64,000 bases of DNA. It comes from Euptelea pleiosperma (Eukaryota; Streptophyta; Magnoliopsida; Ranunculales; Eupteleaceae). The notes beneath the pieces are model-generated. The model searched no databases. It was not told the origin of the DNA and saw only the letters and a program-made list of their open reading frames with translations. The stretch is taken from contig CM068552.1 of the NCBI GenBank assembly GCA_035048495.1, forward strand, positions 12,067,501 to 12,131,500. Direction: 5' to 3'. This document shows, one piece after another, positions 48,325-59,453 of the stretch. Numbering within the stretch: position 1 is the stretch's first letter; every line of letters starts with the position of its first letter. The translations under genes were made by a program, and so were the position numbers.

Positions 48325-48655
48325 TGGCCCCTGCCCGCGGCACTTTTCGACAAAGTGTTTGTCAAAATCGTGTGAGAGTTAATCTCAACCATCGATATGA
48401 AGCATAGTGGATCTCAGCCACTCATTATTGAAGCCATATAAGATAAGAGGGGGTATAAGAAAATCACAGTCATCACTTGTTATATTTATTGTGGGTGGCC
48501 CGTGCCCTCGGCACCCTGTCAAAGCATTTGCCAAAATCAGGTATGAGTGGCTGAGATCCACTGTCATTTGGGAGAAAAGATCTTGGCCGTCTTTTGTCAA
48601 AATAGATAAGAGGGGGTATAAGTGGGGAGACAACTTCCCTATTTTGTTATATAGA
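48325..48655 (-). mobile_element. Two mini-Helitron-like elements in tandem, copies 3 and 4
   Basis: Same orientation. The second (about 48487-48655) starts on the - strand A|TCTATATAACAAAATAGGG and has hairpin GTGCC-GAG-GGCAC; its CTAG terminus has decayed to CACAAT. The first (48325-48486) is more worn. Confidence 0.6.
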
Positions 48656-49066
48656 TTCAACCCCGTGACACAGCGATGAGACCCGAGTTTGGTAGGATTT
48701 AATGTACAGGCATTGAATGGGGCGTGACCAGATGGACATAGAAGCATGCATGAGTAATCAGCCTATTCTCTCTCTTACCCACTTGAGCAATCAATTAGGA
48801 TTGAACGGCTGGCATGGCACATGCATGGATTGTACGATGAAGACAATATAGAGGGAGTTCCAACTTCCAAGTTCCAAATATATCTATAGAATTCTTTAGC
48901 CAGGTCACAGTTACGTTTGATACTTAGGAATATAAGCTGTATTAAGGATTTATTTATGTGACCCATATCACATCTGGTCCCAATCGAACCTTAACATTAA
49001 TATAACATGATTGGGTTTACGTTCTTGGCGTCTAGGGGTTTAATTTGACCAGGTTTTTAATAAAGG

Positions 49067-49280
49067 GTCGGGATCCGCGTGCGGATGACCTAAATTTGTT
49101 GACTTAATTTTTCACACAAATCTCATCCCTGGATTCCGAAAATCCAACGGCGGTTGACAGTGATGAGCTGGCATTGACTTTTGCCAAAGCAAAACCACCG
49201 TTGGATTCTCGGAACCTATTTCCAAGAGCTTCGGTGAAAATTTATGTCGAAAAATTTAAGTCCTCGGCCGATCCCGATCG
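49067..49280. mobile_element. Family B-related foldback
   Basis: GGGTCGGGATCCGCGTGCGG on the left; core GAAAATCCAACGGCGGTTG and mirror CACCGTTGGATTCTCGG; right end near CGATCCCGATC. No duplication seen. Confidence 0.6.
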
Positions 49281-49651
49281 GGCGATCTGTATCAGGATCA
49301 GAGCCCATCAATCCAATCCAAACCATGCTCTCACCCCGAGATCACCGTTTCACAAAGGAGTCTCACTTTGTCTGGGCGAGATGGACCAATCTGGATCAGG
49401 ATAGGAGCCCACCAATCCGGTCTCCAGTCCCGAGGTTTTGAACCATGCCCTTGGCAACGAAATATGACGACTCATACTTCAAAATCATAGTGATCATGTA
49501 TCTAATTGAAAAAATTTAGACGGCTATAAATGCCGTTTAATAATCTAAATTTTAAAATCTTAGGTTGTCTTGTTTTTGTTATCATCCATGCACCTCTTAA
49601 TGGAGGTACTGTTTGATTGGTGAACCTTCTCTTTGATAGACGTAACTCAAA
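49281..49651. other. Intergenic DNA
   Basis: No gene or clear element recognised. Confidence 0.35.
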
Positions 49652-49870
49652 CCATGGTTTAAAAAACAACCCGTTATTAACGAAAATAACAGCCGTTATA
49701 ACGGTAACACCCCGACTCCCTTCCGTTATTTCAAAAAATAACGCCCAAACCAGAAAAAAAAAAGGGCTTATTTAGTGTTATAACGGCGCCTGCTATAATG
49801 GAAAAATGGATGTTATTTTGGAATGAAAAATGTTCGGTTTTTTAAGAAAAAATAAAAATTAATAATCTGA
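49652..49870. mobile_element. Family C MITE, truncated
   Basis: Starts CAAACCATGGTTTAAAAAAC, contains CCGTTATAACGGTAACACCC; right end missing. Confidence 0.6.
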
Positions 49871-49924
49871 CTCAGACTGATATCTCAATATGGACGACCT
49901 ACCATATGGGCTTGAGCCCAAAAG

Positions 49925-50160
49925 AGTAGAACTTTGCTGACAGATGTCCATCATCGTTGATGACAGTGTGGATGTTTGACCCATACGTGCCAAAAATCAG
50001 CCTGATTAGTGATTTCAAACCTTTGGATCTTTGTACCCCAACTACTGATCAAATTCTAATGTTAAAAATCAATTCATGAAAATGACTTCAATCCAACGCT
50101 TAGAAATTACTAATCGAGGCTATTTTTTTGGTCTGTAGGTCCACCTAGGGTTGGTCCAAA
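49925..50160. mobile_element. Family A foldback, ends lost
   Basis: CAGTGTGGATGTTTG...CCTGATTAGTGATTTCAAACC and the mirrored half to GGTCCACCTAGGG. Confidence 0.6.
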
Positions 50161-50206
50161 TTCAAGGACTATTAGCTTATCAGAAAATTCAAGGAACAAT
50201 TGTAAC

Positions 50207-50523
50207 CATGGTTTAAAATAACGCCGTTTGAACGGCCATTAAAATGGTAAAGCCCCAAGCCCATGACATTAAGAACCGTTTTGACACTTTGAAAATAACG
50301 GTCATACTTTGCTTTTTAACGGCCGTTATTTTTGTTTTAAATTTCTAAAAAATAATTGTGAAAAAACGCCGTTATTTCTGTTAAATCCTATTATTTTTCT
50401 ATTTTTTTCTTTATTTTCATTTTTGCCCATCCATTAAAATTCGATTTTAACAGCCGTTAAAACAGAAAAAATGGTACCACCCCCAGTCTGTTATACCGTT
50501 TTAACACCCTCTTTTAAACCTTG
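50207..50523. mobile_element. Family C (hAT-like) MITE with 8-bp duplication
   Basis: 317 bp, CATGGTTTAAAATAACG to CTCTTTTAAACCTTG, duplications ATTGTAAC/GTTGTAAC (50199-50206, 50524-50531). Confidence 0.85.
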
Positions 50524-50531
50524 GTTGTAAC

Positions 50532-51413
50532 CATCAGATCCACAGACTTTTCTTAGAACCATTCACCGTATTAATATTTCTAAACATTTTTACAAAGGCG
50601 AGTATACTGCAAGTACACTATGTGTGCCCCAAATTTTTATTTTGCAAATTACGGGTGTACCCAAATATGTGTTTTTTTTTTGTCAACCAACGTGTACCCC
50701 ATATTAAGAAGAGGAAACTCATATTGTCATGCTGCATCAGCGCCACATATACATCACTTATAAATAACGATATCAGGACGGCACATCTCGTGGTGGATGC
50801 AACGTCAAAATGTGTCAGCTCCTCGTCTTCTTTGATTTTATTTCATTTTTATTTTCTCGGTAAGTATTAAGATAAGGAAATATTATCCCTCTGATTCACA
50901 GTCTACGAGGCAACAACCGCGTGGATCTCTTGAAATCCAACAGTCAATGGTCCCAACCGCACATATTTGCAGTATGAATTATCCGACCAATGTACTCATA
51001 CAAGGTAGGATGCAAAGAATTCTAGGGAAATTCAAAATTTTATTTAATATGTCATTTATTTATGGTCTTATAATATAAAATTTTAATTTATAATAATATT
51101 ACCATGGTATATAATTTAAAATTATCTTCGTTGGTAGTCACGCGCCATTACCGACTTCTTGCGTTATGATGTGCTTGTGCACAACTTGGCACGTGAAAGC
51201 ACGTGCGTTGGTGCTCTGCTTGAACGCTGACGTATATGCAGTTTCTGCAAACTGAACTGGTTCTTGGCTGGTTCGGTCATTCCATTCCGGTTCAACTTGT
51301 GAATTGGAATGTTAGGAAACAATCCCTTGATGGAGTTGTACAGATGCAACCCCGCAAAAGACAAGAAAAACCGCTCTCAATATCAGCCCGGTGGTGCTGC
51401 TTGTTTGCAATTC
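50532..51413. other. Intergenic DNA
   Basis: No gene. A family J left-arm fragment lies at about 51308-51370 and a fragment like 840-950 near 50900. Confidence 0.35.
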
Positions 51414-51668
51414 GGCCCTGCTTGGTTTGCTGCAATTGGATGCATTTTGCACTCCGTTGCAAATGCGGTGAGTTGCATTGCAGTCACTTACCACAGATTT
51501 TGGGCTGCACTTGCTTGCATCCAATTTTCTTAAAGAGTTCGTAAGAGCTTGGCAACTACTTGCACCCCAGCTTATTTCCACGCCCCACCAACCAGTCACA
51601 TGCATGTAATCCTATAACTGTGGCAAGTGAGTGAATTGCATCCTATTTACATTGAACCAAACAGGGCC
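51414..51668. mobile_element. Family I MITE, copy 2
   Basis: Ends GGCCCTGCTTGGTTTGC and ACCAAACAGGGCC; interior GCAAATGCGGTGAGTTGCAT shared with 46491-46739. Confidence 0.6.
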
Positions 51669-52007
51669 TCCATTATGGGGTTGCTTGCTATCAAAATTTG
51701 TCTTTTATTTTAAAGAACATAATATAAAAAATAATAAAATTCCCAGTTCATGTTCACCTGGGGTTTATCGTTCACCGGTTGACCTGACTGGTCCAGTCTG
51801 ATTTTTAGAACACGTGCAATCGCGGTATGCAAATTCTTACACGTGCAAACTTACACGTACAAGTGTTTGCAAAGCGTGTTTGAAACATGTGCATTTGGAC
51901 ATTTGGATTTGCACACGCGCAAACCATTTCGCGACCCGCTTTAGCAAGTAAAAACGTTTTGCGCGCAAACCATTAGAAGAGAAAACTTGATAAGAGAAGT
52001 TCACATA

Positions 52008-52342
52008 CAAAGCTTGATAGGATCCTTCCCCAAAATTTCACGTGCCACACTTTCTGGCCCACTGATCCTATGAATCTTGCCTAGTCCTTGGTGTACCTAC
52101 ACACCAAAAATCAGCTTGATTGATGATTTCTAATCGTTGGATTTGAGCTTCTTTTCGTTGTGGGCTATGGATGAATTCCAAACCCATGACAAAAAAAAAG
52201 GCTCAACCAACAGCTAGGAATCACCAATCAGGCTGAATTTTTAGTGTGCGAGTCCACCAAGGGGTGGGCCAAACATTCATGGGTCAGTGGGTCCGAAAGA
52301 GTGTGACACTTGGCAGTTTGGGAGTGGTCCTATCAAACTTTG
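52008..52342. mobile_element. Family A-prime foldback
   Basis: Arms CAAAGCTTGATAGGATCC and TCCTATCAAACTTTG; core CAGCTTGATTGATGATTTC and mirror. Duplication not found. Confidence 0.65.
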
Positions 52343-53429
52343 GATCAGACCCACTGTTAATGGGCTGGCGCAAGCCTGGTCTGGCCCGTTAAGGGCACAA
52401 AATGTTAGCCCAAGCCTGGCCCAATAATAAACTTAATGGGCTGAGTCAATGCTAAGTTTCTGTTAAAAGTTAACCTGAAGCCTGACTCATTTATCCACAA
52501 GGCCTTATAACAATATTAGGCATGGCCCATTGGATCAATAAACCCAGCCATTTTACCCATTGGGCCAGCCTGTCGCATTATAATGGGCCTAAAAACTCAT
52601 TGGGCCAGCCTGTCGCAAGGCTTGAACTCCAAAAACTCTTCCAACCTCCTCTGGTTCAAGAGAGAAACCCATCTAAGTGGTGCAAATGAAAACTAACTTT
52701 TTGTTGAATTTAACAAATTTGTTCAAAAAGGAGCTCAAAGTGTTAAAGGATAATGGGCGTGAAATCACACGTTATCCACACTCAAAAACCAACTAGTTTG
52801 GAAACCACAACCAAACACCCCCTTACGGTTTATTCGGTTGGTAGCATAAGACATAGGGGTGCACTGTGCAAATGTGCTGAGTAGAACTGATCGACACTCG
52901 AGCCGAGCCCCACTCCTCGCAAGCCACTTAGATTTGAAGACTTGTCATAAAAAATTGGCATAAGGAGCAAAAAATATAGGATCACGACCTTTATTGATCA
53001 TAACCTCTTATCAGGGTGAACCATAAACTCTCTAATCAAGTGTATTTAGTCCAAAAGATAATAGAGAAAGTGATCCGGTGTATTGGGGTAGTGCGAAGCA
53101 CCACCACGAGCACGCCCATGCCCTCCCACGTGTGTGAAATGGCGATTGGACATTTATGGCATTTTGGACGCTTATAGACTTTTGATTTTGATCGGACGGT
53201 TGATGATCGATCATAACGATTGTATCATCGAACAAACATGATCGATTATATGTCCAACAGATAGATTAACAATTAATTTGAATGATTTCCCTCTTCATGT
53301 TCATTTTATTCATGTTCATTTTTATACTATTTTTTCGTAGGTCAGGTTTAAAATCTATTAATTCACTAAAATGAAGGTTAGGAACTAAGTTTCTTTTCTC
53401 AAACAAACCCGAGATCTCCTCTAAACTAA
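52343..53429. other. Intergenic DNA with GGCCCA-rich repeat
   Basis: 52350-52620 repeats TGGGCCAGCCTGTCGCA and GGCCCATT words, probably a degenerate MITE. No gene recognised. Confidence 0.4.
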
Positions 53430-53438
53430 TTTAGAGAT

Positions 53439-53829
53439 GAGTCCGTCTAGAGCTAACACCCATTTCTTACATTCACTTCTTACACCCGAGGTTGGGCCCC
53501 GCATGGAGATCATGTTAAACGATCCAACCATACATTGAGTTGTCCTTGACATGATGATTATCGTTGCCAAAAATCAGTTCACTTCAAAATTGCTAACCAT
53601 ATAAAAAATTGACCGAAAATAATGGTTTAATTGGACGGTCTTGATTTTTTAAATGAAAGTCATAATTTTATGAAGTTAGGAATGTTGAAATGCCCTGATT
53701 TTTTGTGAAGGTAACCAGAGTATGAAAAACTCACTGTGCGGTTGGATTGTCCAACGTGATCTCCATGTGGGCCCCACCACTAGGTGTAAGAAGTGGATGT
53801 AAGAAATGGGTGTAGCTATAGACGGACTC
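53439..53829. mobile_element. Family D foldback (Mutator-type), copy 3
   Basis: 391 bp between perfect 9-bp duplications TTTAGAGAT (53430-53438, 53830-53838). Ends GAGTCCGTCTAGAGCTAACA and GTAGCTATAGACGGACTC. Confidence 0.9.
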
Positions 53830-53867
53830 TTTAGAGATACCCACAAAATGTTTATAAATGGGAGAAT

Positions 53868-54253
53868 TGTCGGAGACCGGCTCCCACAAATGTTCCTTGT
53901 GGATATCAACCTGTCAAACACACGACATAGAAATTTACATGGTTCTCTTAGGATCGAGGTACGTCTACGGACTCACACAGATTCCACTATGTTCTGAGGC
54001 AAAAGAAACACTCACAATACAATGAATTGATCGTCAATTGAAAACCGATGTATATATCACCCAAGACAAAATTAGGGTTTCCGTATCTCTATGTAAAGGT
54101 ACGAAAACACCCTTACGAAAAAATGACCTCCCCTAAAAAAAAAAAAAGCTACCCTCCTAGAACCCCCAGAGCCACCTCAGTGTGAAGCTGGGTTGCAGTG
54201 TCGTGCCTTCATGTAAAGTCCTCTAACACTGTCAGGCTCCACGTAACATAACA
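53868..54253. mobile_element. Diverged LTR related to the solo LTR at 19481
   Basis: Shares AATTTACATGGTT, ACTCACACAGATTCC, AAAAGAAACACTCACAATAC, TATATATCACCC and the end CATAACA. Starts near TGTCGGAGACC. No clean 5-bp duplication. Confidence 0.6.
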
Positions 54254-54379
54254 AATATCAATGGTGAATAGTTGAACTGCCTTGACCCAGCCCGCCTCTT
54301 ATTCCCAGTTCAATGACCTGTCCGGGTTTTGAGAGAGAGAGAGAGAGATGGCTGAATTTTTGCATGGTAATGTGAAGAC

Positions 54380-54762
54380 CAAGGTTTAGAGGAGGCCGTT
54401 TTAATGGTTAAACGGACTGGGGGTGTTACCGTTTAAACGGCTGTTAAAACGGATTGAAACGGCCAGGGGCAAAAATGAAAAAAAATAGAATTTAAAGGAA
54501 TTAAACAGATCTTAATGATTTTAACGGAAAAAAATGGCGCTGAAATTCAAATTTTGAAATTTGAAATTAAAAAAAAAATAGAATTTAACTGATTTTAACG
54601 GCCGTTTTCACAAAAAATTTGAGAATTAAACTACTGTTTAAACAATTTTAACGGCCGTTAAAACAAAAAAAAATGACCGTTTTATTCAAAAAACGATAAA
54701 ACGTGTTTAAACGGAAACGGGCTTGGCGCATTACCGTTTAAACGGCGGTTTTTAAAACCATG
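54380..54762. mobile_element. Family C (hAT-like) MITE with perfect 8-bp duplication
   Basis: 383 bp; CAAGGTTTAGAGGAGGCC to TTTTTAAAACCATG; duplications GTGAAGAC at 54372-54379 and 54763-54770. The longest family C copy here. Confidence 0.92.
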
Positions 54763-55259
54763 GTGAAGACGTTTGCTTTCTGATTTAAAATTCCACGGCC
54801 ATGTCTTTAATAGGTATAGGTTTCAGATCATTTAATAGGTGGCATGAAAAATCCAACTTTCTCGTCCATCCACATCAAAATGGTGCATTTGCAGCTGGGT
54901 CCGGACCATCCAAATGAGAGTAAAACTTGTGTCACAAGATGTTGTGACTGAACACGGTCACAATAGCGAGCCCCCATCTAAGTAAGAGATCTCCTTATCC
55001 AAGAATCAGTCAATCACATGGTGTCAATCACATGGTCTTATCCAAATGGTTAATCATTCAACAGGGATGATTTTGAAATCCAAGAAGGGCCCCACCAATT
55101 AAATACTGCTTCATGTGACGTCACGCAGATGACGACCGATGGGGGCGAGTAATGGATTCTCATACGAGCTTGGCTCATTGTGCCTGCTTGATTAAAAATA
55201 AAAAAGAGGGGAAAACTTTTTAGACATAACAGATTTCCCTGTTTAGGGCTAGGATCAGA

Positions 55260-55407
55260 GGAGTAAAACTTCTGTCACAAGGGATTGCAAATCACACAAG
55301 CCAATGAGTTCTCATCACGTACACCTCAAAGCAAAAGCACACGGGTAGTTGCAAAAAGCACTTGGGTACGTGCCGAGAACTCATTGGCTTGTGAGAGAAG
55401 TCTTTCC
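55260..55407. mobile_element. Family E foldback (Mutator-type), copy 2
   Basis: 148 bp with duplications AGGATCAGA/AGGATGAGA (55251-55259, 55408-55416). Left end GGAGTAAAACTTCTGTCAC; interior AAGCCAATGAGTTCTC and mirror GAGAACTCATTGGCTT. Confidence 0.8.
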
Positions 55408-55425
55408 AGGATGAGAGGACACAAA

Positions 55426-55622
55426 TTTTGGAGAAAAATTTTGAAGCGACGAAAATTTAGAAGCAGCGATCATGTGCCCAATCATATTGCGCCAGGCACA
55501 CTTAAGTGTAGGGGCAATGAATGATGTTGTGCCCGGCTGACCCTGGTGTACCTGGCTCAATACGATTGGGCACATGATCGCCGCTTCTAAATTTCCACCG
55601 CTTCAAAAAATTTTGCCAAATT
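55426..55622. mobile_element. Foldback element of unassigned family
   Basis: Arms AAATTTAGAAGCAGCGATCA...GCCCAATC and GATTGGGCACATGATCGCC...TAAATTTCC, about 75 bp each, flanked by AAAATTTTG-type ends. Confidence 0.7.
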
Positions 55623-55954
55623 TTAACACAAAAGATCAATCAACAAACACAACAAATTAATCTATGTGGTCGTTAATGTGCCTATGTCCAAGGTGAGAAG
55701 AGCTCTTTTACTATCTCTAGAAGAATTAGGGTTACAATAGTTTCTCTCTCTCTCTCTCAATGTACAAGAGTGAAAACCCAAATACCCCTTTAGAGAATAA
55801 AGAGAAATCTTTGACATAAAATAAACGAAAATTTCATAAACAAAAATAAATTTAATTGTATTTGCAAAAACAAAAACAACTTCTTGACATTTACAAAAAA
55901 ATGTAACTAGACGGCGTCTTTGTCTTACAAAAATTAAAGCCGAAATTTGCCCAT

Positions 55955-56290
55955 AGAGGCATAAAACTTCTGTCACAATACGAGTCGCATGTCACGTTCT
56001 TAGTGGACGCTGACTGTATGGATGTTTGGCCAATCCCTAGGTGGACCTGCACATCGAAAATCAGCCTGATTAGTAATTTACAACCTTTGGATCTTTGCAC
56101 TCAAATAATGCTCAAATTCCTACGGTTAAAATCAACCCATAAAAATAACTTCAATCCAACGCTTATAAACCACTGATGATGTTTATTTTTCGTGTGTAGG
56201 CCCACTTAGTGAGTGGCCAAACATCCATACAGTCGGCATCCACTAAGAGTGTGCCACGTGGCTCGTATTGTGACATAAGTTTTATTCCTC
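55955..56290. mobile_element. Family A foldback in the loop of the large foldback
   Basis: Arms ATAAAACTTCTGTCACAATA and CGTATTGTGACATAAGTTTT. Flanks CCATAGAGG and CCTCTATGG are inverted, not direct, so they belong to the host palindrome. Confidence 0.7.
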
Positions 56291-56297
56291 TATGGTT

Positions 56298-56674
56298 GAG
56301 TAAAACTTTGATGACAAGGCCTGTCATCAAGTCCGATGACAGGGTCACAATATGAGCCATGTGGCACACTCTTAGAAGACTCTAACGGTATGGATGTTTG
56401 TCCAATCCCTAGATGGTCCACAAACCAAAAATCAGTCCAATTAGTGATATCTAGGCATTGGATTGAAATTATTTTCATGGATCGATCTTAACCATGCGAA
56501 TTTGAACATATTAACCATTATTTGAGGTGCAAAGATCCAAAGGTTTGAAATCATTAATCAAGCTGATTTTTTGTTTGCAGGTCTACCTAAGGATTTGAAC
56601 AAAATCCATACGGTCAGACTCCACTAAGAGTGTGCCACGTGGCTCATATGCACCATGTCATCAAAGTTTTACTC
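56298..56674. mobile_element. Family A foldback (Mutator-type)
   Basis: 377 bp, duplications TCTATGGTT/TCTATGGGT (56289-56297, 56675-56683). Ends GAGTAAAACTTTGATGAC and GTCATCAAAGTTTTACTC. Confidence 0.85.
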
Positions 56675-57119
56675 TCTATGGGTAAACGCCCTTTTAAAGG
56701 GCATTTGTCAGCCTTTTTCAAAAGCTTTAATTTTTGTCAGGCAGAGATGCCCTTTCAAAGGCCGTTTCGTTACTTTTTTTTTTTTTGTAAATCTCAGAAG
56801 TTATTTTTGTTTTTGTAAATACATTTACATTTATTTCCGTTTATGAAATTTTCCATAAAATAAACCATAGTACCCCCAATACAAGTTATATCCAAACAAT
56901 AGTATTGTACAGGCCTATGTGGAATTGTAAGTACACCATTAAAGCTATGGCTTAATTAAGAGTATAGCCCTATAGAATTGTAAATCCTGCAGAACCCTCC
57001 TTTACGGATACGTCTTAGCTTCTCCCTCTTAGGCATATGACCATGTATGAATGTGTGAACTCACAAGCAAAAATACCCAACTTAGCTTCATGTCTTTTTT
57101 TTTTAATATGTTTTTCTTT

Positions 57120-57465
57120 AAAAGGTTGTTTGGATCATCATTAATGCAAAATGTCTTTATCTTCTCTTAGTGTGTCCCACCACTATAATGTCTTTATTTT
57201 TGGGTAGGGGACTTCTGCCAAAAACTAATTCTTTGTTTATTATGTTCGTTGAGCTCCCAAAATTTAAAGTCTTTTTTTGCTTAAAAAACGGCTTTCGGAT
57301 ATTTTTTATAAAAAGACTTTTTGGCTTAAAGATATATATTTTTATAGAATAAATACTTTTTTAAAAATGGTCATCCAAGAAATATATTATTTTAGAAAAA
57401 GTCTTTTTGCGAAAAAAAGAAAGACTTTTGCAAGTCTAAAAATGGCGATCCAAACACCCCTAATA
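57120..57465 (+). mobile_element. Family H MITE, copy 2
   Basis: Reverse-complement relative of 4915-5353; ends AGGTTGTTTGGATC and GGCGATCCAAACACCCC, with TAA beside both ends. Confidence 0.7.
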
Positions 57466-57644
57466 CAAAGGAAAGTAGGTTAACTTCGTTTTCAATGTTC
57501 TCTTTTGCCCTCTTCCGAAAGACCCAAGTCAAGTGGGTACTTGCTTGGTAGCTTCTTCAAGTAGAAGATATGTACCGTAATATTTGCAATGCCAGACAAA
57601 ACCTATATTTTTCTGTCCTAAAATCCCTTATATATTCTCAGCGA

Positions 57645-57733
57645 CCAACCACCTTCAGATTCTCGGAATCAACAGCTGAGCACACGACTCCTGAGGGGGG
57701 GGCAGCAGAAAAAGGGGGTCTCGTGAGCCTGGC
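57645..57733. mobile_element. Family B right-arm fragment
   Basis: AGATTCTCGGAATC...GAGCACACGA...GGGGGTCTCGTGAGCCTGGCCC; left arm missing. Confidence 0.55.
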
Positions 57734-57833
57734 CCTTGAATAAATACCCAACTTATTTTTTTTTATAGGTAAGCCTGTTTTTTTAAAGAGATCAATAACT
57801 CTGTGAAGGCCGGTTTTGAACCCAGTTCTATGG

Positions 57834-58244
57834 GAGTAAAACTTCTATCAAAGCGTTCTGACAGATGCTTTTGTCACAATGCAAAATGCAGGCCACGTGG
57901 CACACTCTTAGTGGACGTTGACCATATGGATGTTTGGTCAGTCCCTGAGCGGACCTCTAAACCAAAAATCAGCTTGATTAGTGATTTCTAAGCGATTCGA
58001 TTGAAGTTATTTTCATGGGTTGATTGTAACAGTAAGAAATCGAGCATTATTGAGCGTTATTTGGGTGCAAAGACCCAAAGGTTGTAAATTACTAATCAGG
58101 CTTATTTTTGGTATATAGGTCCACCGAGGGACTGGCCAAACATCCATACAGTCAGCGTCCACTAAGAGTGTACCACATGGCATGTGTTGTGTTTTGCATT
58201 GTGATAGAAGCATCTGTCAGAACGCTGTGATAGAAGTTTTACTT
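57834..58244. mobile_element. Family A foldback (Mutator-type), longest arms
   Basis: 411 bp, duplications GTTCTATGG/GGTCTATGG (57825-57833, 58245-58253). Ends GAGTAAAACTTCTATCAAAG and GTGATAGAAGTTTTACTT; arms extend through TTCTGACAGATGC before the shared family A core. Confidence 0.87.
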
Positions 58245-58380
58245 GGTCTATGGTATTATCACCCACAAACTTTACCAACTTAGCAAGCTGGCACCTTCAT
58301 AAATACCCTACTTAGCTTCATATTTTTTAGTTGGGTAGTAAACTCAGTCCATTCAATCTAGAAATACACATTTATAGTTT

Positions 58381-58731
58381 GGGTCGGGCTCAAGGGACCC
58401 CCTTTTTTGACGCCCATCTTGGCGTACCCACATAGAAGATGAATCAATGGCTGATTTTTGGTGAGGATGATCTCTATGGTGAGTAGATCATCCTCACAAA
58501 AATTCAAATCATTCTGATATTTATAGACTGGTTTAGAAGCTGAAGCATTATGGACCGTCGATTTTTACCGTGTAACTTTAAAACCACATTCCATTGGGTT
58601 AGAAATTTCAGAATGGGCTGATTTTTTGTTGGGGTGATCTATATGGTGAGGTTATCATCCCCACCAAAAATCAGCCATTGATTCATCTTCTACGTGGGTA
58701 CGCCAAGATGGGGGTCCCTTGAGCCCGACCC
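58381..58731. mobile_element. Family F foldback (Mutator-type), copy 2
   Basis: 351 bp between perfect 9-bp duplications TTATAGTTT (58372-58380, 58732-58740). Ends GGGTCGGGCTCAAGGGACCC and GGGTCCCTTGAGCCCGACCC match family B ends; interior matches 6093-6480. Confidence 0.92.
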
Positions 58732-58890
58732 TTATAGTTTATACACTGATATTTCAATTATCCGTAGAAGTTCACTCATTGTTCATTGCAATTGGATCAC
58801 TTGTTCATTTGGTAAAGAAGAAGAAACACGAGAGAGGCCAAAGATGGTTTTTACAAGCCTACATGTTCCCATATTTTCACACATTTCATA

Positions 58891-59057
58891 TCTATATAAT
58901 AAGTGACAGTGGTTGTCCCCGCACTTATTCCCCCTCTTATAGGCTTCAACAAAGAAGAGCCGAGATCTTATCCCCTAACTGGACAGTGGATCTCGGTCAC
59001 ACTTGATTTTGGCAAATGCTTTGTCGAGGAGTGATGTGGGCATGGGCCACCCACTAG
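58891..59057 (+). mobile_element. Complete mini-Helitron-like element, copy 5
   Basis: 167 bp. Flank ...ATA|TCTATATAATAAG at the 5' end and CACCCACTAG|T at the 3' end, with a degenerate stem just before the end. No target duplication: insertion between A and T, as in Helitrons. Confidence 0.72.
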
Positions 59058-59327
59058 TTTATATAACAAAACACAGTGGTTGGATCTCCTCACTTATACC
59101 CCTTCTTGTGGGCTTCAACAAAGAAGGGCCAAGATTAATTTTATCCCCCAAATGGATGGTGGATCTCAGCGAATCAAACCCAAACAAGTGACAGTAGTTG
59201 TCTCCCCACTTATACCCCTCTTATAGGCTTCAATAAAGAAGGGTCGAGATCTTATCCCCCAATTGGATGGTGGATCTCAGCCACTCACATCTGATTTTGG
59301 CAAACGCTTTGTTCGGGAGTGCCATAT
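59058..59327 (+). mobile_element. Two further mini-Helitron-like units in tandem
   Basis: Unit 59058-59170 starts TTTATATAACAAAACACAG and is 3'-truncated at GGATCTCAGCG; unit about 59182-59327 is 5'-truncated and ends near GGGAGTGCC. Head-to-tail with copy 5. Confidence 0.6.
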
Positions 59328-59453
59328 TTGAAAGGGAAGGGAAACATTAAAAACAAAGAGAACTTTACACACACAAAGAAAACAAAAAAAAAAAAAAAAA
59401 AAAACATAAGACTGATAACTTGATGAAGCTTATTTTTCCTTCTAAGAAGACAA

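Larger units (their letters stand above)
55815..56866. mobile_element. Large foldback whose loop holds two family A elements
   Basis: Left arm 55815-55960 and right arm 56675-56866 are inverted copies; for example TTTATGAAATTTTC, TTTTTGTTTTTG and TTTAATTTTTGT appear in both in mirrored order. The right arm has a secondary palindrome at about 56690-56765. The arms meet at CTCTATGG, the site used by the internal elements. Confidence 0.7.
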
